Shown: positions 1 through 8,337, counted from the first letter of the stretch. The stretch: 64,000 nt of DNA from Nocardioides zeae (GCF_010686755.1 NZ_JAAGXA010000002.1:124001-188000); one strand, 5' to 3'. A program made the numbers and translations. Notes: a model not told the origin generated them from the sequence alone.

Positions 1-1
1 C

Positions 2-259
2 GGCACCTTCGACCCCGCCAAGGCGCGCGAGCGGGTGACCGAGCTGCGCGAGGCCCTGGGCGGTCGCGACGCCCACGTGCTGGTCGGGTTCGGGGTGCGC
101 GGTCCCGACGAGGTGGAGCTGCTCGGCGACACCAGCGCCGACGGCGCCGTCATCGGCACCACGCTCGTCGCCGCCGCCGGCGAGGGCGAGGAGGCCGTGC
201 GCGCCCTGGTCGCGGACGTCCGCCGGGCGGCCGAGCGCGGGAGACCCGTCCGTGCCTGA
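2..259 (+). CDS. TrpA-fold (tryptophan synthase alpha-like) protein, 3' end
   Basis: Only the last 85 or so residues lie in the window; the 5' end is cut off. The segment GFGVRGPDEVELL followed by ADGAVIGTTLV matches the C-terminal phosphate-binding part of the tryptophan synthase alpha-subunit barrel (TrpA usually reads GFGI..., ADG.IVGSA). The stop overlaps the GTG start of the GntR gene by 8 bases. No trpB or other trp gene lies downstream; the next genes are a regulator and an importer, so a biosynthetic TrpA role is unlikely. A second TrpA-fold protein lies six genes on at 3880. Family assignment is fairly sure; the reaction is unknown. Confidence 0.75.
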   Translation, partial: GTFDPAKARERVTELREALGGRDAHVLVGFGVRGPDEVELLGDTSADGAVIGTTLVAAAGEGEEAVRALVADVRRAAERGRPVRA

Positions 260-1082
260 GGACCCGGAGGCCTTCGCACGCGCCGTGCGCCGCGGTCGCC
301 CCGACCGCGGCGGGACGGCCAAGTACCTGGCGATCTGCCGCGACGTCACCGAGGCGATCGAGTCGGGTCGCCTGGCGCCCGGCTCTCCCCTGCCGTCGCA
401 GAAGGAGATGGCCGACCACTTCGGCGTCACCGTCATGACGCTCCGCCAGGCGCTCGGCGTCCTCTCCGACCAGGGCCTGCTGCGCGTCGAGCACGGCCGC
501 GGGACCTTCGTCGCGCGGCGCCCCTACCGACTGCCGATCGACGTGCTGACCAGCTTCCGCGCGTCGGTCGAGGCCCGTGGCAGCACCATGGGCACCCAGA
601 TCCTCAGCGCGGAGGTCGTGCCGGCACCCCCCGGCGTCCCCGTGCGGATGGGCCTCGCGACCGACCAGGTCTTCGCGCTCACCCGCCTGCGCACCGTGGA
701 CGCAGTCCCCTTCGTCTACACGATGTCGTTGCTGCCGGTCGAGATCGGGACGGCGCTACGCATCGACGAGGTCGGCGGGGCGTCGCTCTACGACGCCCTC
801 GCCGAGCAGCTCGGGCTGCGGGTCGACCGGGCGGTGGAGACGTTCCACGCCACCGCCATGGCGACCGACGCTGCGGCCGCGCTCGGCCGGTCCGCGGGCT
901 CCCCCGCCCTGGTCAGCAGCCGCATCACCTTCACCGCGGAAGGCGTGGCCGTCGTCGACGACCGCGCCATCATGCCCGGCGACGCCGTGGAGATCTCCAC
1001 GGAGCGTCGGGTGCACGACCTCCCGCTCCAGCTCGTCCCCACGAGCCGGCCCGACGGCGACGGCGCCGTCGGACCCTCCTGA
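252..1082 (+). CDS. GntR/HutC-family transcriptional regulator
   Basis: This 276-residue protein has an N-terminal winged helix of the GntR type (about residues 22-90, with the typical PSQKEMADHFGV recognition-helix region and a GRGTFV wing) followed by a UTRA-like ligand-sensing domain (about 100-265). HutC-type members usually repress the neighbouring catabolic operon until a pathway metabolite binds. The GTG start overlaps the end of the upstream TrpA-like gene by 8 bases, so it belongs to the same transcript, and an importer follows 55 bases downstream. It is the obvious candidate regulator of the operon; the effector is unknown. Confidence 0.9.
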   Translation: MPEDPEAFARAVRRGRPDRGGTAKYLAICRDVTEAIESGRLAPGSPLPSQKEMADHFGVTVMTLRQALGVLSDQGLLRVEHGRGTFVARRPYRLPIDVLTSFRASVEARGSTMGTQILSAEVVPAPPGVPVRMGLATDQVFALTRLRTVDAVPFVYTMSLLPVEIGTALRIDEVGGASLYDALAEQLGLRVDRAVETFHATAMATDAAAALGRSAGSPALVSSRITFTAEGVAVVDDRAIMPGDAVEISTERRVHDLPLQLVPTSRPDGDGAVGPS

Positions 1083-1137
1083 AGCACCACCGCCCGAGCA
1101 CCACCCGAACCCGCAGCACACCCCCTCAGGAGCCACC

Positions 1138-2163
1138 ATGGCCATCAACCGCAGGACCTCGCTCGCCGCGCTCGCCACCGCCGCCACGCTCGTCGCCGCC
1201 GGCTGTGCGTCCAACCAGGACAACACCGGTTCCAACGCCGAGGCGGCCGACGCCGACACCTCCACCATCACCATCGCGATCGACGTGCCGTTCCACCCGA
1301 TCTTCGACTACCTCATGGCGACCTCGGCTCCCGACTTCGAGGAGATGGGGTACGACGTGGAGTTCGAGGTGCTGGACGCCACCACGCAGGTGCCCTCGTT
1401 CGGGCGGGGCGACGTCGACGTCATCACCACGGTGCCCTCGTTCCAGCCGCGGATCGAGGAGCAGTACGGGATCGACACCACGTACTTCTTCCCCATGGCC
1501 CGCTGGACCCCCGGCCCCGAGCTGCTCGTCGCGCCGGACTCCTCCGTCGACTCGATCGAGGACCTCGCCGGCAAGAGCGTCGCCATCGCGCCGCTGAGCA
1601 GCCGCTTCGGCGCCGAGCAGGCCGCCGTGGCCGCCGCCACCGGGGACACCATCGACACCTACTTCGACCTCACGGAGACCGACGCCGCGGCGCAGGAGCT
1701 CACGCTCGGCCGCGTCGACGCGGCGTTCGTCGAGGCGCCTGCCACGGCCCCGCTGCTGGCGGAGGGCTACCGCCCGGTCTTCAGCGTGCAGGAGGCCTTC
1801 GAGGAGGCGTTCGGCGACCCCGCCGTCATGAACGGCGGGTTCATCGCGAGCACCGACTTCGTCGAGAAGAACCCCGAGTTCGTCGACGCCCTCGTGCAGC
1901 TGACCCAGGAGGCCTGGACCCTCTACCAGGAGGACCCCGACACGGTCATCGCCGAGGCGGCCGACGTCAGCGGCATCGCCCCCGACCAGCTGACCCTCGT
2001 CGGCGAGGTGCTCAACCTCTCGGGCACCACCGACGAGCAGAAGAAGGTCACCGAGCAGGACGTGGCCACGTGGACCGAGATCTACCCGCTCCTCGCCGAG
2101 TCGGGCTTCATCGAGTCCGCGCCCGCCGACCCGGCCGCGCTCTTCCAGATCACGGGCGAGTGA
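1138..2163 (+). CDS. ABC transporter substrate-binding lipoprotein (THI5/NMT1/SsuA type)
   Basis: This 341-residue protein starts with a lipoprotein signal peptide ending in a lipobox (VAAGC, Cys23), so the mature protein should be tethered to the outer face of the membrane. The rest resembles the NMT1/THI5/SsuA family of periplasmic-type binding proteins, which capture small compounds such as sulfonates, nitrate, hydroxymethylpyrimidine or flavin precursors. The ATG is preceded by an AGGAG ribosome-binding site at 1127-1131. Permease and ATPase genes follow immediately (2-base gap, then 3-base gap). The substrate is not evident from sequence; presumably it feeds the kinase and TrpA-like enzymes downstream. 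Confidence 0.88.
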   Translation: MAINRRTSLAALATAATLVAAGCASNQDNTGSNAEAADADTSTITIAIDVPFHPIFDYLMATSAPDFEEMGYDVEFEVLDATTQVPSFGRGDVDVITTVPSFQPRIEEQYGIDTTYFFPMARWTPGPELLVAPDSSVDSIEDLAGKSVAIAPLSSRFGAEQAAVAAATGDTIDTYFDLTETDAAAQELTLGRVDAAFVEAPATAPLLAEGYRPVFSVQEAFEEAFGDPAVMNGGFIASTDFVEKNPEFVDALVQLTQEAWTLYQEDPDTVIAEAADVSGIAPDQLTLVGEVLNLSGTTDEQKKVTEQDVATWTEIYPLLAESGFIESAPADPAALFQITGE

Positions 2164-2164
2164 C

Positions 2165-3061
2165 GTGAGCACCCACATCGAGGCCGGTGGGCGCCTGGCC
2201 CACCCCGACGGCGGGGACCCGGGCGGTCCGGCCGGCTCCCCGCGCGACCCGCGGCGACGAGGCGGGCGCGCGGCGCAGAGCGCCCCCTCCGGGGCCCGCA
2301 GCCGGGTACGGCGCTGGATCCGCCCGGCGCGGGTCGTGCTCGCCGCGCTGGTGATCCTGCTGGCGTGGAACCTGGCAGCGCCGCACTACCCCGGCTACGT
2401 CCTCCCCGCGCCGATCGACGTGTGGACCTCCTTCACCTCGACGTGGAGCCGCGGGGTGTGGATCGAGGAGGTCTGGGCGACGCTGCAGCACCTCCTGCTG
2501 GCGTTCGGCATCGTGCTGGTCGCCGGGCTGCCGCTGGGCATCGTGATCGGCCGGTCGACGATCGCCGAGGACCTCAGCCGGGTCGTGCTCGTGTTCCTGC
2601 AGACGGTGCCGACGATCGTGCTGATCGCGCTGGCGCTCGTCGTCGCCGGCGCCTCCACCAGCTCGGTGGTCGGGGTGACGGTGGCGGGGTCCATCACCTA
2701 CTTCCTGCTCAACGTCATCCAGGGCACCCGCGCCATCGACCAGGACCTGGTCGACATGGCGCGGGCCTACCGGGCCTCGGAGGGCGCCATCATGCGTACC
2801 GTGGTGCTGCCCGCGGTGGTGCCGTACTTCCTGGCCGGCGCCCGGATCACGCTCGGCGTCGCGTGGCAGATCACCCTGTTCGCGGAGTACCTCATGGGCG
2901 CCGAGGGCATCGGCTTCCAGGTGAGCAGCGCGATCAAGCTGCTCGACACGAAGGCCGTCTTCATGTGGGGCCTCAGCGTCGTCGCGATGACCCTGGTGCT
3001 CGAGTACGGCGCGTTCCGCCCGGCCGAGCGCCGCCTCACCCGTCACGTCAAGAAGGGCTGA
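2165..3061 (+). CDS. ABC transporter permease (SsuC/TauC-like)
   Basis: A 298-residue integral membrane protein of the BPD-transp-1 family. The first 55 or so residues are a hydrophilic, Arg/Gly/Pro-rich cytoplasmic extension, longer than usual for SsuC-type permeases. About six membrane segments follow, with the cytoplasmic EAA-type loop around ARAYRASEGAIMRTVVLPA, which docks to the ATPase. GTG start one base after the stop of the binding-protein gene, so the two are translationally linked. It forms the membrane channel of the importer encoded by 1138-3883. Confidence 0.9.
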   Translation: MSTHIEAGGRLAHPDGGDPGGPAGSPRDPRRRGGRAAQSAPSGARSRVRRWIRPARVVLAALVILLAWNLAAPHYPGYVLPAPIDVWTSFTSTWSRGVWIEEVWATLQHLLLAFGIVLVAGLPLGIVIGRSTIAEDLSRVVLVFLQTVPTIVLIALALVVAGASTSSVVGVTVAGSITYFLLNVIQGTRAIDQDLVDMARAYRASEGAIMRTVVLPAVVPYFLAGARITLGVAWQITLFAEYLMGAEGIGFQVSSAIKLLDTKAVFMWGLSVVAMTLVLEYGAFRPAERRLTRHVKKG

Positions 3062-3064
3062 CCC

Positions 3065-3883
3065 ATGGCCACGACCTCGGCGCCGATGATCGCCTTCCGC
3101 GACGTCGGCAAGACCTACCCGAAGACGACGGCACCGGTGATGACCGGCGTCGACCTCGAGATCCAGCGCGGCGAGCTGGTCGCGCTCATCGGGCCGTCGG
3201 GCTGCGGCAAGTCCACGCTGCTCAACCTGCTCGCCGGTCTCACCGACGCGACGACGGGGACGATCGACGTGGCGGGCAGTGCCGGCACCGACGAGCTGCG
3301 CAGCGCCTACGTGTTCCAGAACCCGCGGCTCCTGCCGTGGCGCTCGGTGCTGCGCAACGTGGAGTTCGGCCTCGAGCAGGCGGGCGTGCCCGGCGCGGAA
3401 CGGCGTCGGCGGGCCAACGAGGCCCTCGAGCTGGTCCACCTGCACGAGCACGGGGACAAGTACCCCCACCAGCTGAGCGGCGGCATGCAGCAGCGGGCGG
3501 CGTTGGCCCGCGGCCTGGCCCTCGAGCCCGACCTGCTGCTGCTCGACGAGCCGTTCGGCGCGCTCGACGCGCTGACGCGCGGCTACCTGCAGGAGGAGCT
3601 GCTCTCCATCGTGCGCCGCTTCGGCACCACGACGCTCCTCGTCACCCACGACATCGACGAGGCGCTGCTCCTCGCCGACCGGATCGTCGTGATGTCGAGC
3701 CGCCCCGCGCGGATCAAGCGGGTCGTGACCGTGCCGTTCGGTCGCGAGCGCGCCCTCGACTCGGTGCTCGCGCACCCGCAGTTCGTGCCGTTGCGGCACG
3801 AGATCCGGGAGCTGCTCCGCCCCGAGGTGGCCGCCTCCGACCCCACGGTCGAGGCGGGTGCCCCGGAGGTGCTGTCGTCGTGA
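3065..3883 (+). CDS. ABC transporter ATP-binding protein (SsuB/TauB-like)
   Basis: A 272-residue ABC ATPase with Walker A GPSGCGKST (residues 43-51), signature LSGGMQQR (about 137-144) and Walker B plus D-loop LLLLDEPFGALD (ending near 168), followed by the H-loop His in LLVTHDIDEA. These are the complete set of nucleotide-binding motifs of nitrate/sulfonate/thiamine-precursor importers. It sits three bases after the permease and its last codon overlaps the GTG of the TrpA-like gene by four bases (GTGA). It powers uptake of the unknown operon substrate. Confidence 0.93.
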   Translation: MATTSAPMIAFRDVGKTYPKTTAPVMTGVDLEIQRGELVALIGPSGCGKSTLLNLLAGLTDATTGTIDVAGSAGTDELRSAYVFQNPRLLPWRSVLRNVEFGLEQAGVPGAERRRRANEALELVHLHEHGDKYPHQLSGGMQQRAALARGLALEPDLLLLDEPFGALDALTRGYLQEELLSIVRRFGTTTLLVTHDIDEALLLADRIVVMSSRPARIKRVVTVPFGRERALDSVLAHPQFVPLRHEIRELLRPEVAASDPTVEAGAPEVLSS

Positions 3884-4644
3884 GGACCCTCGCGAACGGG
3901 CTCGGCACCGTGGTCCGGGAACGGGCCGGCCGGCTGCTCGTGTGCTACCTGCCGCACGGCGACCCCGCGACCCCCGACGCGACCCCACGCCTGTACGCCG
4001 AGCACGGCGTCGACGTGCTCGAGGTCGGCGTCGCGGGCGGGCACGCCCTCCTCGACGGCCCGGTCGTCAGCGGGTCGATGGCGCGCGCGGCGGCCGCGGG
4101 GTGCACCGGTGCCGCCGCGGCCGAGCGCCTCGCCACGGACCTCGACGACGTGGCAGACAGCGCGGCGGTGTGGATGAGCTACCAGGACGCGCCGGGGCCG
4201 GCGTACCTGGACGTCGTCGCCGCCTCGCGGGCCGGGGGCGTGCTGCTGCCCGACGCCGACCAGGTCGCGCTGCTCGATGCCGCCGCGGCCGTCGGCCTCG
4301 CCGGCGTCCCGTTCCTGTCCCACACGCCCACCCCGGCGGAGGTCGCGGCCGCACGACGGGCCGAGGGGTACGTCATGCTCGCCGCCGCCGACGGCGTGAC
4401 CGGCCACCGCGACCACGTCGCCCCGGGGAACGCGGCGACGATCGCCCGCCTGCGGGACGAGGGCGTCACGGCGCCCGTGCTGCTGGGCTTCGGCCTCTCG
4501 ACCGCCGACCACGTGCGGGCGGCCCTCGCCATGGGCGCCGACGGGGTCATCGTCGGCTCGGCGTGCGTGCGCGCCGCCGAGGCCGGGCGGGGCGAGCTGG
4601 TCTCCCTGCTGACCTCGCTGCGGGCGGCGGTGGACCGTGCCTGA
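3880..4644 (+). CDS. TrpA-fold protein; putative phosphosugar retro-aldolase
   Basis: A 254-residue protein of normal TrpA length. The acid/base pair of TrpA seems conserved: Glu48 in VLEVGVA and Asp59 in LLDGPVV match Glu49 and Asp60 of the enteric alpha subunit, but the loop between them (normally PFSDP) is replaced by AGGHA. The phosphate-binding end is also kept (GFGLSTADHVRAAL, then DGVIVGSA). TrpA cleaves indole-glycerol phosphate by retro-aldol chemistry; this homologue could cleave another glycerol-phosphate adduct. It is coupled to the ATPase gene (GTGA overlap) and overlaps the kinase gene by 8 bases. No trpB is present. Function is inferred, fold is well supported. Confidence 0.8.
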   Translation: MRTLANGLGTVVRERAGRLLVCYLPHGDPATPDATPRLYAEHGVDVLEVGVAGGHALLDGPVVSGSMARAAAAGCTGAAAAERLATDLDDVADSAAVWMSYQDAPGPAYLDVVAASRAGGVLLPDADQVALLDAAAAVGLAGVPFLSHTPTPAEVAAARRAEGYVMLAAADGVTGHRDHVAPGNAATIARLRDEGVTAPVLLGFGLSTADHVRAALAMGADGVIVGSACVRAAEAGRGELVSLLTSLRAAVDRA

Positions 4645-6160
4645 GCCCACCCCGCCGGGGACGACGGACGGGCCGGGCGTCCCGGCGTACGTCGGCGTCG
4701 ACGTCGGCAGCACGACCACGAAGGCGATCGCGTTCACGGCGGACGGGTCGCCGCTGGCGTCGGGCTCCGCGGGCTACGAGATCAGTCGGCCGTCCCCCGA
4801 CCGCGCGGAGCAGGAGGGCCAGGACTGGATCGACGCCGTCGATGCCTGCGTGGCGCAGCTGGCCGCGCAGGTGGACCTGGGCCCGGTCCGGGCGATCGGT
4901 GTGACGAGCCAGGTCGACACCCACGTGCCGGTGGACGCGGACCTGCGTCCGCTGCGCCCGGCGCTGCTGTGGCAGGACGTGCGGACTGCCGCCACGGCCG
5001 CCGCGCTCAACGAGCGCCTCGGCCCCGAGGGCCGGCTCGCCGGTTGGGGCGACGAGCGGCCCGTCGACGCCTCCAACCCCGTGCCGCGCGGGCTGTGGCT
5101 GGCGGAGCACGAGCCCGACGTGTGGGCCGCGACCCGCTGGCTCCTCCTGCCGAAGGACCTGGTCGTCGGGTGGCTGACCGGCACACCCTGCGCCGATCCC
5201 CTCGGCTCGTTCAAGGTCGTCGGACCCGACGGGCGGTACGTCGCGGGTGTCGACCACGCCCCGGGCCTCGCCGAGCGCCTCGCCCCGCTGGCCTCGCCCG
5301 AGACCCCCGCGGGCCGCACCCTGCGGGGGTGGCACGGGATCCGGGCAGGCACCGTGGTCGCCACGGGCACGATGGACGCGTTCGGCAACGTCCTCGGCTC
5401 CGGCCTCCACGAGGTCGGCCACACGATGGCGACCATCGGGACGTCCGTCATCGTCGCCGCCCTCGGCGCCGACGGGACCCCCGCCCCCGGTGTCGTCGCC
5501 TTCGCGCCCTTCTGCTCGCGGCACGTGCACGCCGGCCCCACCCAGTCCGGCGGCGAGTCGCTGCGCTGGTGGGCCCGGCTGTCCGGCCACTCGGTCGAGG
5601 AGGTCGTCGCGGCGGCCGCCACCGCCGCGCCGGGCTGCGGGGGTGTCGTCTTCGCGCCGCACCTCATGGGCGAGAGGGCGCCCCTGTGGGACGACCACGT
5701 CCGTGCCTGGTTCACCGGGCTCAGCTCGTCGACGACGTTCGCCGACCTGTCGCGGGCCGTCCTCGAGGGCGTCGCGTACTCCCTCCGCGAGCTGCTCGAG
5801 GCCGTCGAGGTGGCCACGCCCCGGGCTGCAGCGCTGACGCTCTCGGGCGGCGGCTCGCGGAGCGAGCTGTGGTGCCAGATCGCCGCCGACGTCACCGGGC
5901 GGGTCGTGCGCCGCTCCCGCGAGGCGGACACCGCCGTCGTCGGCGCGGCGACGCTGGCCGCGTCGGCCGTGACCGGCGACGACCCGTGGCGCGCGGCCGC
6001 GAGCCTCGCCCAGGTCGACCGGGTCTTCGAGCCCGACCCGGGCCTCGCCGCGACGTACGACGAGCTCTACGCCCTCTACCGCCAGACCTACGAGGTGCTC
6101 GGCCCGGTCCACGACCGGCTCGCCGCGCACCGCTCGACCGCCCCAGGAGGCACCCCGTGA
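4637..6160 (+). CDS. FGGY-family carbohydrate kinase (xylulokinase-like)
   Basis: A 507-residue protein with the two actin-like lobes of FGGY sugar kinases. The N-terminal phosphate loop DVGSTTTK is at about residues 22-29; a second-lobe nucleotide motif TLSGGGSRS is near residue 400. Members phosphorylate sugars or polyols such as xylulose, glycerol or gluconate. The GTG start overlaps the TrpA-like gene by 8 bases, and the stop overlaps the SDR start by four bases. Its product would carry the phosphate that the TrpA-like barrel is built to bind, which suggests the order import, phosphorylation, cleavage. The exact substrate cannot be read from sequence. Confidence 0.87.
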   Translation: MPEPTPPGTTDGPGVPAYVGVDVGSTTTKAIAFTADGSPLASGSAGYEISRPSPDRAEQEGQDWIDAVDACVAQLAAQVDLGPVRAIGVTSQVDTHVPVDADLRPLRPALLWQDVRTAATAAALNERLGPEGRLAGWGDERPVDASNPVPRGLWLAEHEPDVWAATRWLLLPKDLVVGWLTGTPCADPLGSFKVVGPDGRYVAGVDHAPGLAERLAPLASPETPAGRTLRGWHGIRAGTVVATGTMDAFGNVLGSGLHEVGHTMATIGTSVIVAALGADGTPAPGVVAFAPFCSRHVHAGPTQSGGESLRWWARLSGHSVEEVVAAAATAAPGCGGVVFAPHLMGERAPLWDDHVRAWFTGLSSSTTFADLSRAVLEGVAYSLRELLEAVEVATPRAAALTLSGGGSRSELWCQIAADVTGRVVRRSREADTAVVGAATLAASAVTGDDPWRAAASLAQVDRVFEPDPGLAATYDELYALYRQTYEVLGPVHDRLAAHRSTAPGGTP

Positions 6161-6939
6161 CCGTCACCCTCCCGCTCCCCGGCCACCCCGACCTGCGCGA
6201 CAAGGTCTGCCTCGTCACCGGCGCCAGCCAGGGCATCGGCGAGGCGACGGCGCGCTACCTCGCCGAGTGCGGGGCGACGACCGTCCTCACGGCCCGCAAC
6301 CTCGCCGCCTGCGAGGAGACGGTCGCCACGATCACCGCCGCGGGCGGCACCGCCGTCGCGCTGCAGCTCGACGTGACCGACGACGCTGCCGTCGCCGCGA
6401 CCGTCGCGGAGGTGGAGGCCCGGTACGGCGCCCTCCACCTCGCCTTCAACAACGCGGGCACCCAGGGGCCGGCCGCACCGCTCCACGAGCAGAGCGACGC
6501 CACGGTGCGCCAGGTGCTCGAGGTGAACCTCCTCGGTGTCATCTCGTGCCTGCGCCACGAGGTGCCGGCCATGCTCCGCGCCGGAGGCGGCGTCATCGTC
6601 AACACCGCCTCCGTCGGAGGCGTCGTCGCCGCCCCCGGGATCGGGCCCTACTGCGCCAGCAAGCACGCCGTCGTCGGACTCTCCAAGTCGGCCGCCGCCG
6701 ACTACGGCCGGCTCGGGGTGCGCATCAACGTGCTCGCCCCCGGCTCGGTGCGCACCCCGATCCTCACCGACTGGCTCGCCGAGCCCGGCGCGCTCGAGCA
6801 CATGGAGTCGCTGACCCCGCAGGGCCGCATCGCCGAGCCCGCCGAGATCGCCCCGGTCGTGGCGTGGATGCTGTCCGACGCGTCGTCGTTCATGACCGGT
6901 TCGGTGGTGACGGCGGACGGCGGGTACACCGCGCTCTGA
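6157..6939 (+). CDS. SDR-family NAD(P)-dependent dehydrogenase/reductase
   Basis: A 260-residue classical short-chain dehydrogenase. It has the cofactor motif TGASQGIG (residues 21-28), NNAG (about 98-101), the catalytic Ser in NTASVGG, and YCASK giving Tyr165 and Lys169. Such enzymes oxidise alcohols or reduce ketones with NAD(P). The GTG start overlaps the kinase stop (GTGA). It is the last gene of the operon and could oxidise the imported polyol before or after phosphorylation. The C-terminal half carries the usual GSVVTADGGYTAL ending of this family. Confidence 0.93.
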   Translation: MTVTLPLPGHPDLRDKVCLVTGASQGIGEATARYLAECGATTVLTARNLAACEETVATITAAGGTAVALQLDVTDDAAVAATVAEVEARYGALHLAFNNAGTQGPAAPLHEQSDATVRQVLEVNLLGVISCLRHEVPAMLRAGGGVIVNTASVGGVVAAPGIGPYCASKHAVVGLSKSAAADYGRLGVRINVLAPGSVRTPILTDWLAEPGALEHMESLTPQGRIAEPAEIAPVVAWMLSDASSFMTGSVVTADGGYTAL

Positions 6940-6948
6940 CCCGCGGGT

Positions 6949-6964
6949 CCCGCAGGCCTGCGGG
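6949..6964. terminator. GC-rich 16-base perfect palindrome between convergent genes
   Basis: The 16 bases CCCGCAGGCCTGCGGG form a perfect palindrome in the 59-base gap between the SDR gene and the convergent VOC gene. It could form a cruciform or short hairpin acting in both directions. There is no T-tract, so termination is only inferred from position. Confidence 0.35.
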
Positions 6965-6998
6965 CCGGGGGCCGGCGGGCCGGCGGGCCGGCTCGGGC

Positions 6999-7349
6999 TC
7001 AGTGCGCGGCGACGCAGAACTGGTTGCCGTCGGGGTCGGCGAGCGTGACCCAGCGGAAGTCGCCCATGCTGCGGTCGGCCACGAGGGTCGCGCCGGCGTC
7101 GACGAGACGCTCGGCCTCGGCGTCCAGGTCACCGTCGGCCGCCCCCAGGTCGAGGTGCATCCGGTTCTTGCCCGGCGTCGGGTCGTCGACCTTCTGGAAG
7201 GCGAGCCGCGGCCCGCCCGGAAGCTCGAGGACGACGAACCAGCCGTCGTTCTCCTCCAGCACCGTCGCTCCGGTCTGGGCCGACCACCACGCCGCGAGCG
7301 GAGCCGGGTCGGTGGTGTCGATCGTGATCATGCCGAGGGTCAGGGTCAT
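6999..7349 (-). CDS. VOC-family (glyoxalase/bleomycin-resistance fold) protein
   Basis: A 116-residue single-module vicinal-oxygen-chelate protein. It begins MTLTLGMITIDTTDP, typical of the first beta-strand, and ends WVTLADPDGNQFCVAAH, the usual family ending with a metal-ligand region (DPDGN.F). A longer open frame runs upstream to 7616 but it crosses the tandem-repeat block; the ATG at 7349 gives the normal family length. Members act as lyases, dioxygenases or antibiotic-binding proteins; nothing in the context selects one. Confidence 0.85.
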   Translation of the reverse strand: MTLTLGMITIDTTDPAPLAAWWSAQTGATVLEENDGWFVVLELPGGPRLAFQKVDDPTPGKNRMHLDLGAADGDLDAEAERLVDAGATLVADRSMGDFRWVTLADPDGNQFCVAAH

Positions 7350-7416
7350 GGGCCGCACGATAGGCGCCGCCGGTGACGGTCCTGGGTGGGTCCGCGCGGG
7401 CTCGCGGGCCGGGCTC

Positions 7417-7790
7417 GGAAATGTGCGCCTGGGACAGGCCCCAGCCCGTCCGGACGACCCCAACCGCACACTTCGGCGCCCCGACCGGGCGACCGCCAGC
7501 ACCCGCCCGAACAAGCCCGAAGCCCTGAGCCGGGGCGCCACCCGCGCCGTACCCCCGCCGCTCCGCAATGTGCACCTGGGACACGCCCCAGCCCGTCCGG
7601 ACGACCCCGACCGCACACTTCAGCGCCCCGACCGAGCGACCGCCAGCACCCGCTCGAGCAAGCCCGAAGCCCTGAGCCGGGGCGCCACCCGCGCCGTACC
7701 CCCGGGCTCAGAAATGTGCACCTGCGACAGGTCCCAGCGCATCCGGACGACCCCAACCGCACACTTCCCAGCGCCGACCGGGCGACGCCC
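7417..7790 (+). repeat. Tandem array of 147-bp repeats, each with a TGTGC-type palindromic element
   Basis: The 480-base gap between the VOC gene and the gene at 7831 is filled by two full and one partial copy of a unit about 147 bases long (copies begin near 7419, 7566 and 7712). Each unit opens with AATGTGC(G/A)CCTGGGACA and has CCGCACACTT about 50 bases later, so TGTGCGG and CCGCACA can pair, with CTGGG/CCCAG as an inner stem in copies 1 and 2. The rest of the unit (around GAAGCCCTGAGCCGGGGC) is almost identical between copies 1 and 2. The same palindrome occurs singly at 30765, 50088 and 50277. No coding function is apparent. Confidence 0.85.
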
Positions 7791-7830
7791 GACCGAACGA
7801 CCGCCGACACCCGCCGGACGCCCCCTTCGC

Positions 7831-8337
7831 TCAGCGCCCCAGCCGCCCCTTCCGCAGCTCGATCAACCGCTGCCGCGCGGCCCCGCGCACGCGGCGGGTC
7901 GTCCCGCGACCCTCGAGCACGGTCAGCGTCGCGGGATCTCGAGCCGTACCGGCGACGCGGAGCTGCAGCCAGGGAGTGCGGTCCGGCAGCGCCGCCACCT
8001 CCTCGGGCGACGCGCGGCCGTCGAGCACGTTGTCGAGCATCTCGAGATCGTCGGCGCGTCGAGCGGCGTACGCGCGCTCCTCGGCGGGCAGTGCCGCCAC
8101 CCACGTGGCGCGCTCGCCCGGTGCGACGACCTCGAGCGCACTCGTGACGACGGACGCCGCCATCACGCTGTCGGGCTCGTCCCTGGTCGCGGCGAGCACG
8201 AGCGGGTGCAACGCGATGTCGCCCAACGCCTCGGAGAGCACCGCCCACCGTGCGTGCTCGTCGGTGGCGAGCCGATCCACCACGGACACGTCCGCGCCCA
8301 GTCGCCGCGCCAGCTCGTCGAGCGCCGACACGCTCAC
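7831..8337 (-). CDS. Hypothetical protein, third gene of the lrgAB operon
   Basis: A 168-residue protein that I do not recognise. It is soluble, Ala/Leu/Arg-rich and probably all-helical, with a short basic C-terminus (RQRLIELRKGRLGR). The GTG start overlaps the stop of the LrgB-type gene by four bases (GTGA), so it is co-translated with that membrane pair. A longer frame reaches 8532 but would lie inside the lrgB gene. The linkage suggests a cytoplasmic accessory to the LrgAB complex, but nothing in the sequence proves this. Confidence 0.7.
   Translation of the reverse strand: MSVSALDELARRLGADVSVVDRLATDEHARWAVLSEALGDIALHPLVLAATRDEPDSVMAASVVTSALEVVAPGERATWVAALPAEERAYAARRADDLEMLDNVLDGRASPEEVAALPDRTPWLQLRVAGTARDPATLTVLEGRGTTRRVRGAARQRLIELRKGRLGR

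Noticed and set aside
2..4644. Tryptophan biosynthesis genes
   Set aside because: No trpB, trpC or other trp gene is near, the active-site loop of the complete protein differs from TrpA, and the neighbours are catabolic and transport genes.
7417..7790. CRISPR-like array
   Set aside because: The unit is 147 bases, nearly identical through its whole length without unique spacers, and no cas gene is present.
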